Both the position numbers and the translations under genes were made by a program. From the NCBI RefSeq assembly GCF_900096995.1, contig NZ_OANT01000001.1:310001-374000 (forward strand): a stretch of DNA of 64,000 bases, written 5' to 3'. This DNA is from Acinetobacter puyangensis (GTDB lineage Bacteria; Pseudomonadota; Gammaproteobacteria; Pseudomonadales; Moraxellaceae). Below, one piece after another: positions 8,780 to 18,014 of the stretch (within the stretch, counting starts at the first letter, position 1; each line of letters begins with the position of its first letter). The notes under the pieces were generated by a model, which saw only the letters and a program-made list of their open reading frames with translations, was not told where the DNA came from and ran no database searches.

Positions 8780-9724
8780 TTAATGCTCCTGCCGCTCAAT
8801 GACACCTGAAAATTTAATCCAGACAATTGCCAAGCCACATACAACCAGAAATAATAGAACCGATGCGGCAGAACCTTCACCGAATTTGCCATATTCAAAC
8901 AATAAACGACGGGTATAGACCGACATAGAAATTACATTTTCATCAGAGGGATTGGCAATATAAATGAGATCAAACACACGTAAGGCATCCAGCATACGAA
9001 ATACCACTGCCACAGCAACCGCAGGAAAAATAATCGGTAAAACAATGTGCCTAAACGTTTGCCATGACGTTGCACCATCTATTCTGGCCGCTTCCTTTAA
9101 CTCATTCGGTACAGTTTGTAGTGCTGCCAATAGCATTAAAGCCATAAAGGGTGTGGATTTCCAGACATCAATCACAATAATGGTGGCAAGTGCAGTGGAC
9201 GGTTGTGATAACCATGCCACACCGGTATCAATCAAGCCAAGCTGTGTGAGTATCCAGTTGATAATGCCGTATTGATCGTGCAACATCCAGACCCACATTT
9301 GTGCCGAAACAATGGTTGGGATCGCCCAAGGAATTAATACCAAGGCACGTACAATTCCTCGATAGGGAAATTCCCGATTGAGACTCAGCGCAATCGCCAT
9401 GCCAAAAAACAATTCAAGCGACACGGAAAAAAAGGCAAAAATAATGGTATTTTTAACCGATAACCACCAGCGCGTATCGGTTAAAATCCCTAAATATTCA
9501 CCCTGAAAAACACTAAAATAATTATCAAAAGCAACCCATTGAGCCGCTTGTGGGTCATCGGCAGTGGCATTGCTAAAGCTAAATAAAATGGTTTGCCCTA
9601 AGGGCAGTGCCGCCACCAAAAGCAGTAATAATAAAGCTGGTAGCAACAAATATAGGGCTGTACGTAATCGTCTTGCTGCCAATGTCTTGGCAAAAAATGT
9701 CTGACCTAAATGATTGATATTCAT
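8780..9724 (-). CDS. CUT1 ABC importer permease (MalF/UgpA type)
   Basis: 314 residues from the ATG at 9724; this ATG overlaps the binding-protein stop in a TGATG, a classic coupling arrangement, so I prefer it to the GTG six bases upstream. About six membrane helices. EAA loop: LKEAARIDGATSWQTFRHIV. The family partner is the MalG-type permease directly downstream. The long N-terminal cytoplasmic stretch with AARRLRTALY before the first helix is normal for MalF-like subunits. Confidence 0.92.
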   Translation of the reverse strand: MNINHLGQTFFAKTLAARRLRTALYLLLPALLLLLLVAALPLGQTILFSFSNATADDPQAAQWVAFDNYFSVFQGEYLGILTDTRWWLSVKNTIIFAFFSVSLELFFGMAIALSLNREFPYRGIVRALVLIPWAIPTIVSAQMWVWMLHDQYGIINWILTQLGLIDTGVAWLSQPSTALATIIVIDVWKSTPFMALMLLAALQTVPNELKEAARIDGATSWQTFRHIVLPIIFPAVAVAVVFRMLDALRVFDLIYIANPSDENVISMSVYTRRLLFEYGKFGEGSAASVLLFLVVCGLAIVWIKFSGVIERQEH

Positions 9725-10983
9725 CACCACCCCCGACCTTTAACCCGTTTCAGGCGTTGTTCCAGTTGCTCGACTGCTTCAGGGGCGGCTTGTCGTTTTT
9801 GTAAAACACGTTGCACCGCTGTCCAGAATTCATTACTGACTTCAGGATAATGTTGTCCAGTCTGTGCCGAAGGTCGTGCGATCAAATCCCGTGCAGCAAG
9901 TTTAAGTTGGGGCAATAATGGGAATTGCCGAATAAGGGCTGGATCATCATACAGTGTTGGATAAGTAGGTGGTAAGCTATAGGTGGTTGAAATACGCTGT
10001 GCTTCCTGACTACCTAGATAAATCACCAGTTGTTTTGCCAGTTGGCTTTGCTTTGAATATTTAGAGGCAACAAAACCCCAACCCCCCATAGTTGCCGCAG
10101 ATTGACCTTGACCTTCATACGGTAGACGTGTGACGGCAACCTTGCCGGAGACTGCACTACCTGATTCCTTTTGTAGTAAATTCCACACTGCTGGCCAGTG
10201 TCGCATAAATACCGCATTACCGGTCTGAAACACGCCACGTACATCATCTTCCTTATAGTTGACCACACCAATGGGGGAGATACTTCCAACCCATGAACCA
10301 GCCAGTTTCAGTGCAGCGATGCTGGCAGGATTATTGATGCTGATTGAACCATCCGCCTCAACAATTTGCCCACCACCATAGGACGCGACCCATTCCAAAG
10401 CATTGGCAGTCAGACCTTCATAGGCAGCGCCCTGAAAGACATAGCCCCAGAGATTTTTTTGCCCTTTTGCCCGTTCCTGTTGCTGAATATAGCGGGCAAT
10501 TCGGGTCATTTCTGTCCACGTTTTGGGTACTGGCTGTTGGTATCGATCCAGTAAATCCTTACGATAATAGAGTAGCGGAATACCTACGGTATAAGGTAGC
10601 CCATATAATTTTCCACTTTGATCAGAATATGCAGAAATGACAGTGGGGAACATCTGTTGCTGTTGTGTGGTGTCTTGCGATAAATCCAGTAAATGTTGGC
10701 GCAATTGCCCCACCCACTGACTATCAAATTTATACACATCCACACTGTTATTGCGTGAAGCCAGCCAGGTACGATATTGCACAAAAACATCATTACTGGC
10801 ATTACTCAGCTTGATGATTTTAACCTGATGCCCGGTTTTTTTCTGCCATGCTGCCAATTGTTTTTTCAGTGCTGGAAGTTGTGCATCAGAGGGTGCAGCA
10901 AGGGTTAAAGTTGCTGCATATGCTGATGAAAACAGTGTGGTGACAGACAAGGCACATAAACAGAAAAAAACACTTCTTTTCAT
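9724..10983 (-). CDS. Periplasmic solute-binding protein of CUT1 importer
   Basis: 419 residues from the ATG at 10983, chosen because it opens a signal peptide (MKRSVFFCLCALSV...SSAYAA) and sits 13 bases after the sulfatase stop; upstream in-frame codons would run into the sulfatase gene. The mature protein has the extracellular solute-binding family 1 fold: KLYGLPYTVGIPLLYYRKDLL is the typical hinge region, and MGGWGFVASKYSK the C-terminal lobe. It captures the substrate in the periplasm after TonB-dependent uptake and hands it to the permeases. Several aromatic residues (Trp, Tyr) in the lobes fit sugar stacking. Confidence 0.9.
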   Translation of the reverse strand: MKRSVFFCLCALSVTTLFSSAYAATLTLAAPSDAQLPALKKQLAAWQKKTGHQVKIIKLSNASNDVFVQYRTWLASRNNSVDVYKFDSQWVGQLRQHLLDLSQDTTQQQQMFPTVISAYSDQSGKLYGLPYTVGIPLLYYRKDLLDRYQQPVPKTWTEMTRIARYIQQQERAKGQKNLWGYVFQGAAYEGLTANALEWVASYGGGQIVEADGSISINNPASIAALKLAGSWVGSISPIGVVNYKEDDVRGVFQTGNAVFMRHWPAVWNLLQKESGSAVSGKVAVTRLPYEGQGQSAATMGGWGFVASKYSKQSQLAKQLVIYLGSQEAQRISTTYSLPPTYPTLYDDPALIRQFPLLPQLKLAARDLIARPSAQTGQHYPEVSNEFWTAVQRVLQKRQAAPEAVEQLEQRLKRVKGRGW

Positions 10984-10996
10984 AAGATTGGCGACC

Positions 10997-12334
10997 TTAT
11001 AACACTGTAGATGAGGTTGTATCATCATTTTGTTGTGAGTTGACCTTGGTATCGCCATCCGGTGAAATAGCATCACGAGGTACCACATAGATGTTTGGAT
11101 CAGGCGTCCAGTCCGCTTGTAATAGAGGATCATGAGTCTCCTGCATCCAGCTCAATAACTGTTGCCGAAGCTGTTGGGCAATTTCGCCATAGTCTATTCG
11201 ATCAATCAGGTTGACTTTTTCCTGCGGATCCAGAATCACATCAAATAAACTTTCTCCCTCGGGCAGCCAGTTGCGCCAGCCATGTTCAATAAATTGTTGT
11301 TTGCTGGGACTGGCATCGACATTCGCCAGAATACGCAAATCTGCTGTATCAAAACGCTTGGTAAAGCGCCATTTCGCTGTGCGAATACTACGCACAGGTT
11401 CCAATGCAGCATGATAGGTAATTTCTGAAAAGAGTTGTTGATGAAGTTGTTCGGTTTCACCTGTGACCAGTGGCAATAAACTTTCTCCTCTTAGCCAGTC
11501 AGGTTCCGGTATATTGGCAAGTTGGCAAAATGTCGGGAAAATATCCAGTTGTGAGACTATACCATCAATCACCTTACCGCCGGAAAAATGCGCACCATCT
11601 CGCATAATCAGCATGACGCTTGTGCCTGCATCCCCCGCAGTACATTTCATATTGGGCCAAGGTAATCCGTGGTCGGTGGTGAGTACCACCAGCGTATCAT
11701 CTGCATCGCCTGTTTGCTCTAATGCTGCCAGAATTTGTCCAAAGGCTTCATCTGCTATTTTGATCGATTGATGATAGCCTGCCATATCCAGACGATTGGC
11801 GGCATTATCAGGAATTCCGGGTGGGGTTGAGAGGTAACGTGCTTGTGTTTCATCAGCAACATAGGGATAAGGACGATGGGTTTCATGAAAACCAACAGAC
11901 AGGAAAAAAGGCGTGCTGCGATCACGTTGTTTTAGCCAATGGATGGCAACAGGTGCGACTTTCTGTGCGGCAGTATTGTCAATTTGCAAAATTTCGCTAT
12001 AGCCCAATGCAGTGAGTTCATCAGGTGGAGCGACATGCTGTTCGCCAATTAACACCGATTGCCAGCCAGCCTGTGCCAGTACATAAGCCAGATGTTGGTG
12101 GGGTGTGGTGAGTCGACTGCCACGATGTGCCAAGCCCATCATGCCATTTTCATGTGGCCAGTTACCATGTAACAATGCAGCCCGACTTGGGCTACAGACT
12201 GGCGCTGCCGAAAATGCCTGCCTAAAAAGTACCCCTTGCTGGGCAAGTTTGGCAATATTCGGCGTAGGTATGGCAAACCCATAAGGTGACACATAACGAC
12301 CACTATCATGGGTATGTAAATAAAGCAAATTCAT
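10997..12334 (-). CDS. Type I sulfatase, cytoplasmic (formylglycine-dependent)
   Basis: 445 residues. The sulfatase signature AAPVCSPSRAALLHGNWPHE has Cys47 in C-S-P-S-R, the site that FGE turns into formylglycine. Other metal and active-site elements are HTHDSGRY near the start, HETHRPYPY and the TTDHGLPWP block. There is no signal peptide: the protein begins MNLLYLHTHDSG, so hydrolysis is cytoplasmic, after import. It resembles the sulfamidase/N-sulfoglucosamine-sulfohydrolase side of the family more than arylsulfatases, but this is a rough impression. It releases inorganic sulfate from an imported sulfate ester or sulfamate. It is the second gene of the operon, 67 bases after the receptor stop. 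Confidence 0.9.
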   Translation of the reverse strand: MNLLYLHTHDSGRYVSPYGFAIPTPNIAKLAQQGVLFRQAFSAAPVCSPSRAALLHGNWPHENGMMGLAHRGSRLTTPHQHLAYVLAQAGWQSVLIGEQHVAPPDELTALGYSEILQIDNTAAQKVAPVAIHWLKQRDRSTPFFLSVGFHETHRPYPYVADETQARYLSTPPGIPDNAANRLDMAGYHQSIKIADEAFGQILAALEQTGDADDTLVVLTTDHGLPWPNMKCTAGDAGTSVMLIMRDGAHFSGGKVIDGIVSQLDIFPTFCQLANIPEPDWLRGESLLPLVTGETEQLHQQLFSEITYHAALEPVRSIRTAKWRFTKRFDTADLRILANVDASPSKQQFIEHGWRNWLPEGESLFDVILDPQEKVNLIDRIDYGEIAQQLRQQLLSWMQETHDPLLQADWTPDPNIYVVPRDAISPDGDTKVNSQQNDDTTSSTVL

Positions 12335-12401
12335 GGCAATAACAACTTCATACTAGAGAAATTAAATCAGGCAGCTGTCCGTAAACAGCCACCAAAACAA
12401 T

Positions 12402-14903
12402 TTAGAAACGATAACGTAAGGCTAGCTGGTATTCACGTCCAAATAGCGAGCGTCCCATCACCACATTATTCACATTGGCTGAACCTGCAACACGAGGGTT
12501 ACCTTCAGTCAATCCTAGCTCATTGGTGATATTACTGCCGGTAAAACGTAGATCCCATTGGCCAAAGTCCAGTTTTGCCCCTAAATCTACAGTTTGGTAA
12601 GACGGCAAGGGTTGCAAATTATTGATATCCGAATAACGGCTACCCACATAGCTATAGGTGCCATATAGCGATAAATCGGCAAAATTCAGCGGAATATAAT
12701 AACTTGGCGTGAAACGAACCTGTACAGAGGGTTGACGTTGCACTTCATTGCCATTTTTAAAGGCAGGATTGCTACTGTCGACGACATCTTTAAATTCACC
12801 ATTTAACCATGTGGTATTCAAACGTAATTCCAGACGATCAGTTGGGCGCAGTGCAGCTTCTAGTTCCAGACCATAGGTACGGGAACCAGCAATCGAGTTA
12901 ATGGTGGTTTGCTGATTGGTATTGGGATCTACAATTTGCTGAGTGTAAGTCTGTCCGTCAAATTCATTTAAAAATGCAGTGAGCGCCAGATCATACAATG
13001 GATTAATGGTTTTTAAACCCAGTTCATACTGATCAATACTTTGTACTACACTTGCTTCACCTAAGTTGCGCACATCATCCAGTGAGGGAAAACGATAGCC
13101 AGAGTTTAGACGGGCAAAAACACTGAGATCAGGTTGTAGGAAATAGTTGGCGCCTAAGGTCCAAGAAGTTTTGGTATCAGAGAATTTTGAGTACAGTTTA
13201 TTGCCATTTAAAATGACGCTGCTGTTGTTATAAAATGTCAGAGGATTACCATCCAGATCGACACCAGCTGTGGTGAGGTTTCGATTACCATCCGCTTTAT
13301 AGTGTTCTAGACGAACGCCGGCATCCAGTCTTAAATCGGGTGTGATTTGCCACTCGTCTGCCAGAAATGCGGCATAATTGCTACCAGTATAAGATGCCTT
13401 AACCTGATTGGTGGTGGCACTGACAAAACCATCCCGGCTGATTTGCACCCCGTTATCTAGCGTGACATTAATACGACGGGCATTAGGTTCCATTGACAAT
13501 AAAACATTATTGCCCTGATACCATAAATCATCGACACTATAATGTGCAAAATATCCACCTAGCGTAACAGTATGATCAGCAAAGCTACGACTTAAGCGAA
13601 AGTCATTACTAAAAGATTCGATGTCTTTGTCGATTGAATTAAGTGCAGCCACAATAACCGGTTGGGATAGGTCGGTAATGGCACTACCGGTTGAGGCAAA
13701 AGAAGCACTTCCCGAGGTTGCTAATCCACCCGCACTATTCACTACATTGGCAGAACCATTGGCAGCAGTAATACGACCATTGATATAGTCATTTAAACTT
13801 AAAGGCGTTGCGCTGGTAAATAAGGCACGCACATCGGCTGTACCTTTAAGAAAACTGGCACGATTACTCAAGGTCCATTCATCAAAATTTAAGTCGAGAT
13901 TGACACCAAATAAATTCAGATCAATGGTACGGCCATCCGAATAATCTCTTGAGATGGTTTGATCAGGTGCAATTTCCAGATTAAGTTGACGAAGATCATT
14001 ACCCTGTAAGGTATCCTTGCGTTGATCAAATCCGGGATAAGTGGATAGTTTACCGTTGTTGGAGAGTAAAGGGGCTGGTGTGAAAAAGGCATTGCTGTCA
14101 TGGGTTTTTCGCACATAGAAGGTTAAATCATTGCCATCACCCCAGCGTTTGCTTAAAGTGGCACTGAGTTGCCCACCTTCATCAGCAGGATATTGGGTAT
14201 CACGAATCCCATCACTTTGACGATAAAAACCGCCGACAGTTGCGTACCAGCCTTCAGCAATTTTACCGCCATAGTAGCCGTCAAAACGATATAACCCTTC
14301 AGAGCCTAAAGTGATGCCAGCTGTTCCTTCTGGGGTATCTTTGCCTTTCTTTTGAATGAAATTTACAGTAAGGCCTGGATTACCATTGGAAAAAATCGGA
14401 CTCGGACCACCTCGCAGGACTTCTACACGCTCAACCGTATCATCAATACGAAATAGACTAAACCCTTCGAGGAAATCTAGCGTTGCAGGTACAAAGATCG
14501 GTGAACCATCCAGCTGGACCGTGGCAAAACCGCCACCACCATTTTGCGGGAATCCCCGTACACCGACATGTAAACCGGCCACACCGCCCGAAGTTTCAGC
14601 AAATACACCCGGTACGATTTTCATTAAATCGGCAGTGCTTTGTGGTGCCACTTGCTTAATTTGTTCCTGATTTGCAGTGGAAATAGAGAAACCGGCATCC
14701 AATTTGCTGATGCCGCTACTTCTTGCCGTACCTGTCACGACAATTGTTTCCAACTGTTTGACCTGTTCCGTAGATTGCGTTTCTACAGCAGGAGACGTGG
14801 TCGTTGAAGCGGTGTCCGGTTGTGTGTCTGCATGGCTATTTTGAAGTGCAAAACTTAATAGCATACTCACAGCAACAGATAATCTGGTCTTGGATAAAGT
14901 CAT
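12402..14903 (-). CDS. TonB-dependent outer-membrane receptor
   Basis: 833 residues from the ATG at 14903. I prefer it over a start 72 bases upstream because it opens a clear signal peptide (MTLSKTRLSVAVSMLLSFAL...SHA) and is preceded by GGGGG. TonB box region LETIVVTGTA, plug domain with VPGVFAETSGGVAGLHVGVRGF and DTVERVEVLRGGPSPIFSNG, then a 22-strand-type barrel ending YQLALRYRF with terminal Phe. As first gene of the sulfatase operon it should bring the sulfated substrate across the outer membrane. No iron-related genes are near, so a siderophore role is less likely. Confidence 0.9.
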   Translation of the reverse strand: MTLSKTRLSVAVSMLLSFALQNSHADTQPDTASTTTSPAVETQSTEQVKQLETIVVTGTARSSGISKLDAGFSISTANQEQIKQVAPQSTADLMKIVPGVFAETSGGVAGLHVGVRGFPQNGGGGFATVQLDGSPIFVPATLDFLEGFSLFRIDDTVERVEVLRGGPSPIFSNGNPGLTVNFIQKKGKDTPEGTAGITLGSEGLYRFDGYYGGKIAEGWYATVGGFYRQSDGIRDTQYPADEGGQLSATLSKRWGDGNDLTFYVRKTHDSNAFFTPAPLLSNNGKLSTYPGFDQRKDTLQGNDLRQLNLEIAPDQTISRDYSDGRTIDLNLFGVNLDLNFDEWTLSNRASFLKGTADVRALFTSATPLSLNDYINGRITAANGSANVVNSAGGLATSGSASFASTGSAITDLSQPVIVAALNSIDKDIESFSNDFRLSRSFADHTVTLGGYFAHYSVDDLWYQGNNVLLSMEPNARRINVTLDNGVQISRDGFVSATTNQVKASYTGSNYAAFLADEWQITPDLRLDAGVRLEHYKADGNRNLTTAGVDLDGNPLTFYNNSSVILNGNKLYSKFSDTKTSWTLGANYFLQPDLSVFARLNSGYRFPSLDDVRNLGEASVVQSIDQYELGLKTINPLYDLALTAFLNEFDGQTYTQQIVDPNTNQQTTINSIAGSRTYGLELEAALRPTDRLELRLNTTWLNGEFKDVVDSSNPAFKNGNEVQRQPSVQVRFTPSYYIPLNFADLSLYGTYSYVGSRYSDINNLQPLPSYQTVDLGAKLDFGQWDLRFTGSNITNELGLTEGNPRVAGSANVNNVVMGRSLFGREYQLALRYRF

Positions 14904-15328
14904 GATACAAACCCCCAAATGGTCATAGCAAAAGTCATGGCAAAAAATTAAGTTATCTGTCGAGCGAGTATTCATTTTTCCGATACATGGTTTAGAGATA
15001 ACTTGTTGTTATAGGATGGATATTTAAAATCATGGGAATATTTTGATGATTTTTTGTATCCATCCAAAGCGCTTTGGATTTTGTGACTTTTAGGCTTTAA
15101 ATTGAAATAAGAAAAATAGGGGTCAACATCTGAAAAATAGATAAACAAGAGTTGTATGTTGAAAATTTGAAGATTTTATTCATGTAATAGATTGATTATT
15201 CTTGATAAAAAATTATTTTTTAACGAAAGGTGATCATGCCGGTTTTAGACGAAAATAATTGGATTATAAAAAAGGATATTCGATAAAATGCTATACCACC
15301 AAATTCAGTCATTCAGGTTATCCATTTA
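14904..15328. other. Divergent regulatory region, receptor/LacI regulator
   Basis: 425 bases between divergent genes. Apart from the LacI-type operator at 15062-15079 it is AT-rich and without recognisable genes. On the - strand the operator's right half (TTGGAT) could serve as a -35 element with an AT-rich -10 about 17 bases on, so repressor binding there would block the sulfatase operon promoter; this promoter reading is tentative. Confidence 0.4.
15062..15079. promoter_or_regulatory. LacI-family operator, perfect 18-bp palindrome
   Basis: ATCCAAAGCGCTTTGGAT is identical to its reverse complement and has the central CG and AAGCGCTT core expected of LacI/GalR/CcpA-type operators. It lies between the receptor-first sulfatase operon and the divergent LacI-family gene, the proper place for control of the operon and perhaps autoregulation. 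Confidence 0.8.
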
Positions 15329-16318
15329 ATGTCACTCAAAGCCATCGCCGCAGAACTTGGTTTATCACTTACTACAGTGAGTCGGGCATTAAATGATTAT
15401 CCGGAAGTATCCTCCAAAACAAAAATCAAAGTTAAACAGGTTGCAGATCGTCTTGGTTATGTGCCGAATTCAATTGCCAGAGGACTGGCATTGGGACGTG
15501 CGAATGCGGTCGGTATCGTATTTCCCGCCACAGTGAATGATCTGGGCGATGTTAATTATTTGCATGTGCTTTCTTCCATGAGTGAGCGTTTTGCCAAAGA
15601 GGGCATAGATTTACTGATTATTTCTGCTCCTCCAGAACACGAGCTGGCAACTTATGAACGGATTATTAAGGGTGGGCGTGTCGATGCGTTTATTGTACCC
15701 AGAACAAAAGTCCATGATGAGCGACTGGCCTATCTGCACCAACGAAAAATCCCTTTTGTGGCGCATGGTAGAAGCGAGGGTTTTATTCATCCCTATGCTT
15801 GGTTTGATATGGACAATGCCCATGGCGCGGCCCTAGCAGCAAAACAGCTGATTAACGCTGGCCATCGGTCTATCGCCTATTTGGGTGCAGATTTATCTTA
15901 TAATTTTATTCAGCAACGATATCAAGCTTTTAAAAATGAAGTCTGTCAATATCCAGACATTCGCTTACAAGAGTACCGCATTGGCCTTGAGCAAAATTCT
16001 GGTTTTTTAGTCACCCAACATCTTTTAGAACAAACAATATTACCTGATGCTATTTTTGTTGATAATCATATGGCGGCGGTAGGTGTTTTACTTGCCCTTT
16101 CTAAAGCAGGCTTAAATCTGAATCAGGATATTAAAGTGATTGTTTATGGTATGTTATCGCAACAGACCATATTGCCAACACATGATATTCAAACCATAGA
16201 GATTCCCAAAACAATTGATGTGGGATATGAATTGGCAGAATTAATGCTTAATCTCTTGAAGAAAGATGAAATATCCAGTGTTCTATATCAACCAGTACTT
16301 GGATTTATTGAGTATTAA
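15329..16318 (+). CDS. LacI-family transcriptional regulator of the sulfatase operon
   Basis: 329 residues. N-terminal helix-turn-helix MSLKAIAAELGLSLTTVSRALNDYPEVSSKTKIKV with hinge helix NSIARGLALGRANAVGIVFP, then a periplasmic-binding-protein-like sensor domain (about 60-329, with DNHMAAVG and a final LGFIEY). LacI-family proteins repress sugar uptake genes until an inducer binds. It is transcribed away from the TonB receptor gene, with the 18-bp operator between them, so it very likely controls the seven-gene sulfatase operon. The inducer should be the substrate or its desulfated product. Only 10-12 sequence-specific residues in the recognition helix are visible, but TTVSRAL is canonical. 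Confidence 0.9.
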   Translation: MSLKAIAAELGLSLTTVSRALNDYPEVSSKTKIKVKQVADRLGYVPNSIARGLALGRANAVGIVFPATVNDLGDVNYLHVLSSMSERFAKEGIDLLIISAPPEHELATYERIIKGGRVDAFIVPRTKVHDERLAYLHQRKIPFVAHGRSEGFIHPYAWFDMDNAHGAALAAKQLINAGHRSIAYLGADLSYNFIQQRYQAFKNEVCQYPDIRLQEYRIGLEQNSGFLVTQHLLEQTILPDAIFVDNHMAAVGVLLALSKAGLNLNQDIKVIVYGMLSQQTILPTHDIQTIEIPKTIDVGYELAELMLNLLKKDEISSVLYQPVLGFIEY

Positions 16319-16975
16319 TCGGAACTTAACATAAGGTTTTTTTTAAAGAGAAACTTATATTATGTTTACAAAATGATGAAAAATAGAAGGATAAATAAAC
16401 AACTCAAATATATAAATGAGGATTTAAGTGTTTATTAAGAACATTCTCTACTAGCACCACATTAGTAATACGTCTTATTTACATTTTTGAAGGCTGTTTG
16501 AATTTAATCCAGACAAAGTATAGTCAATTTTAAACCCTATTATTAATAAGGATTATATTTTAGTCTAAATTGCCGATCTGAAGATTATATAATCTGATTT
16601 TTTATTGAAAATATGGGTGAAACATAAATTTTTTTGATTAATTGTTAATTACTTTGATGACGCTGATGGATGCTAAGAAAAAAAGGTCATTAAATTGTCA
16701 TAATTTTTACGAAATAAAAGCGTATAATGAAAAAAATTTAATAAAAATAAATTTAATCTTAATTTTTTGATTTTATTAATTTTTTATTTTTACTTTGGGT
16801 AGTCTTATTTTTTTGTTTCAATTCTTTACTCTTTTTTTGAAAAATTTTTTATAAGAAATATTAATAGTAGTTTGACTTTTATATAAATAATCTATAAGTC
16901 AAAATCGAAGTAAAGGCGTATGATTTGTTTCGTTTTCATAATACCTTTCATCTGTTTTTCACTATAGGTTTTCCC
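16319..16975. other. AT-rich intergenic region
   Basis: About 650 bases with no convincing gene on either strand. The part from 16700 to 16870 is extremely rich in A and T runs, as in promoter or nucleoid-protein-binding DNA. I see no hairpin after the LacI-type gene, and no clear promoter hexamers with proper spacing for the carbonic anhydrase. Confidence 0.5.
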
Positions 16976-17728
16976 ATGAAAAAAATTCTTTTAAGTAGCT
17001 TAATCTGCTGCTTAAGCTCAGTCACTTTTGCCGCAGAAACGATCCATTGGGGATATGATAAAGATATCTCTCCTGAACATTGGGGTGAACTCAATGAAAC
17101 ATATAAAACATGTAGTGCCGGTAAAAATCAAACACCGATTAACATCAGCAGTACTTATGCCAGTACTGTGAAACATAAAGTTGACATTGAATATAAAGTT
17201 TCTCCAAAAGACATTGTATTTAATGGTCATACTGTTCAGGTCAATACCAAGGCTGACGATAATAGTGATTATCTGGTATTGGATAATCAAAAATTTTTCT
17301 TAAAACAATTCCATTTTCACACACCTAGTGAAAACCAGATCAAGGGTAAAAGCTATCCATTGGAATTGCACTTTGTTAATGCTAATGCAGATGGTCAATT
17401 AACCGTGCTTGCCGTGATGTTTGAACTGGGTCAGCCAAATTCTGAATGGAATAAACTCTGGTCTGATCTTTCCGATAAAGAAAATGATGCTAAAAGTTTA
17501 ACGCATACTATTGATCTTGAAAAACTTTTGCCTAAAAAACGTGAGTATTATCGTTTCTCAGGATCCTTAACTACGCCGCCTTGTTCTGAAGGTGTAAACT
17601 GGATCGTTTTAAAACAACCTTTAACAATTTCTGCCGATCAATTAAAACAATTTAAAGCTGTATTGAAAGATGAAGCCAATAATCGTCCATTACAACCTGT
17701 CAATGGCCGTATTGTGATTGAAGATTAA
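16976..17728 (+). CDS. Alpha-class carbonic anhydrase, periplasmic
   Basis: 250 residues from the ATG at 16976; this start opens a signal peptide (MKKILLSSLICCLSSVTFAA), whereas the longer reading 51 bases upstream has no export signal at its front. The zinc ligands are His113 and His115 in QFHFHTPSEN and His132 in LELHFVNA. GSLTTPPCSEGVNW is the substrate-pocket block; its Cys probably bonds with Cys46 (YKTCSAG). The enzyme hydrates CO2 in the periplasm. It stands alone, with a strong terminator after it. Confidence 0.94.
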   Translation: MKKILLSSLICCLSSVTFAAETIHWGYDKDISPEHWGELNETYKTCSAGKNQTPINISSTYASTVKHKVDIEYKVSPKDIVFNGHTVQVNTKADDNSDYLVLDNQKFFLKQFHFHTPSENQIKGKSYPLELHFVNANADGQLTVLAVMFELGQPNSEWNKLWSDLSDKENDAKSLTHTIDLEKLLPKKREYYRFSGSLTTPPCSEGVNWIVLKQPLTISADQLKQFKAVLKDEANNRPLQPVNGRIVIED

Positions 17729-17750
17729 GAGATTATTTTGATCAATTAAG

Positions 17751-17784
17751 GCAATAAAATCTCTTGGATTTTATTGCTTTTTTT
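17751..17784 (+). terminator. Rho-independent terminator after carbonic anhydrase
   Basis: An 11-bp perfect stem, GCAATAAAATC with GATTTTATTGC, and a 5-base loop TCTTG are followed directly by seven T residues. Confidence 0.85.
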
Positions 17785-18014
17785 ATTCAATCCAAAATAT
17801 AAGTATAAAAAATATCATCAAGCCTCTTTTTACTAAAATAGTTATACTAAAGATAGGATCTAAACTGGTTGTAAATTACCAATTTTTGTCACTTTTGGGC
17901 ATAAACAGCTTGTAAGTTTTTATAGGTATGTTAGATTTAATCCATAACAATGATTTTTGAACAATCAAACATATCTTAATGTTTTTTATACACTAGGATT
18001 GATGGGGGCGAAAA

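Noticed and set aside
10984-11133. Longer N-terminus for the CUT1 binding protein
   Set aside because: It would overlap the sulfatase gene by 137 bases and put 50 residues before the signal peptide.
14904-14975. Longer N-terminus for the TonB receptor
   Set aside because: The 24 extra residues precede a clean signal peptide and have no ribosome site; the start at 14903 is better.
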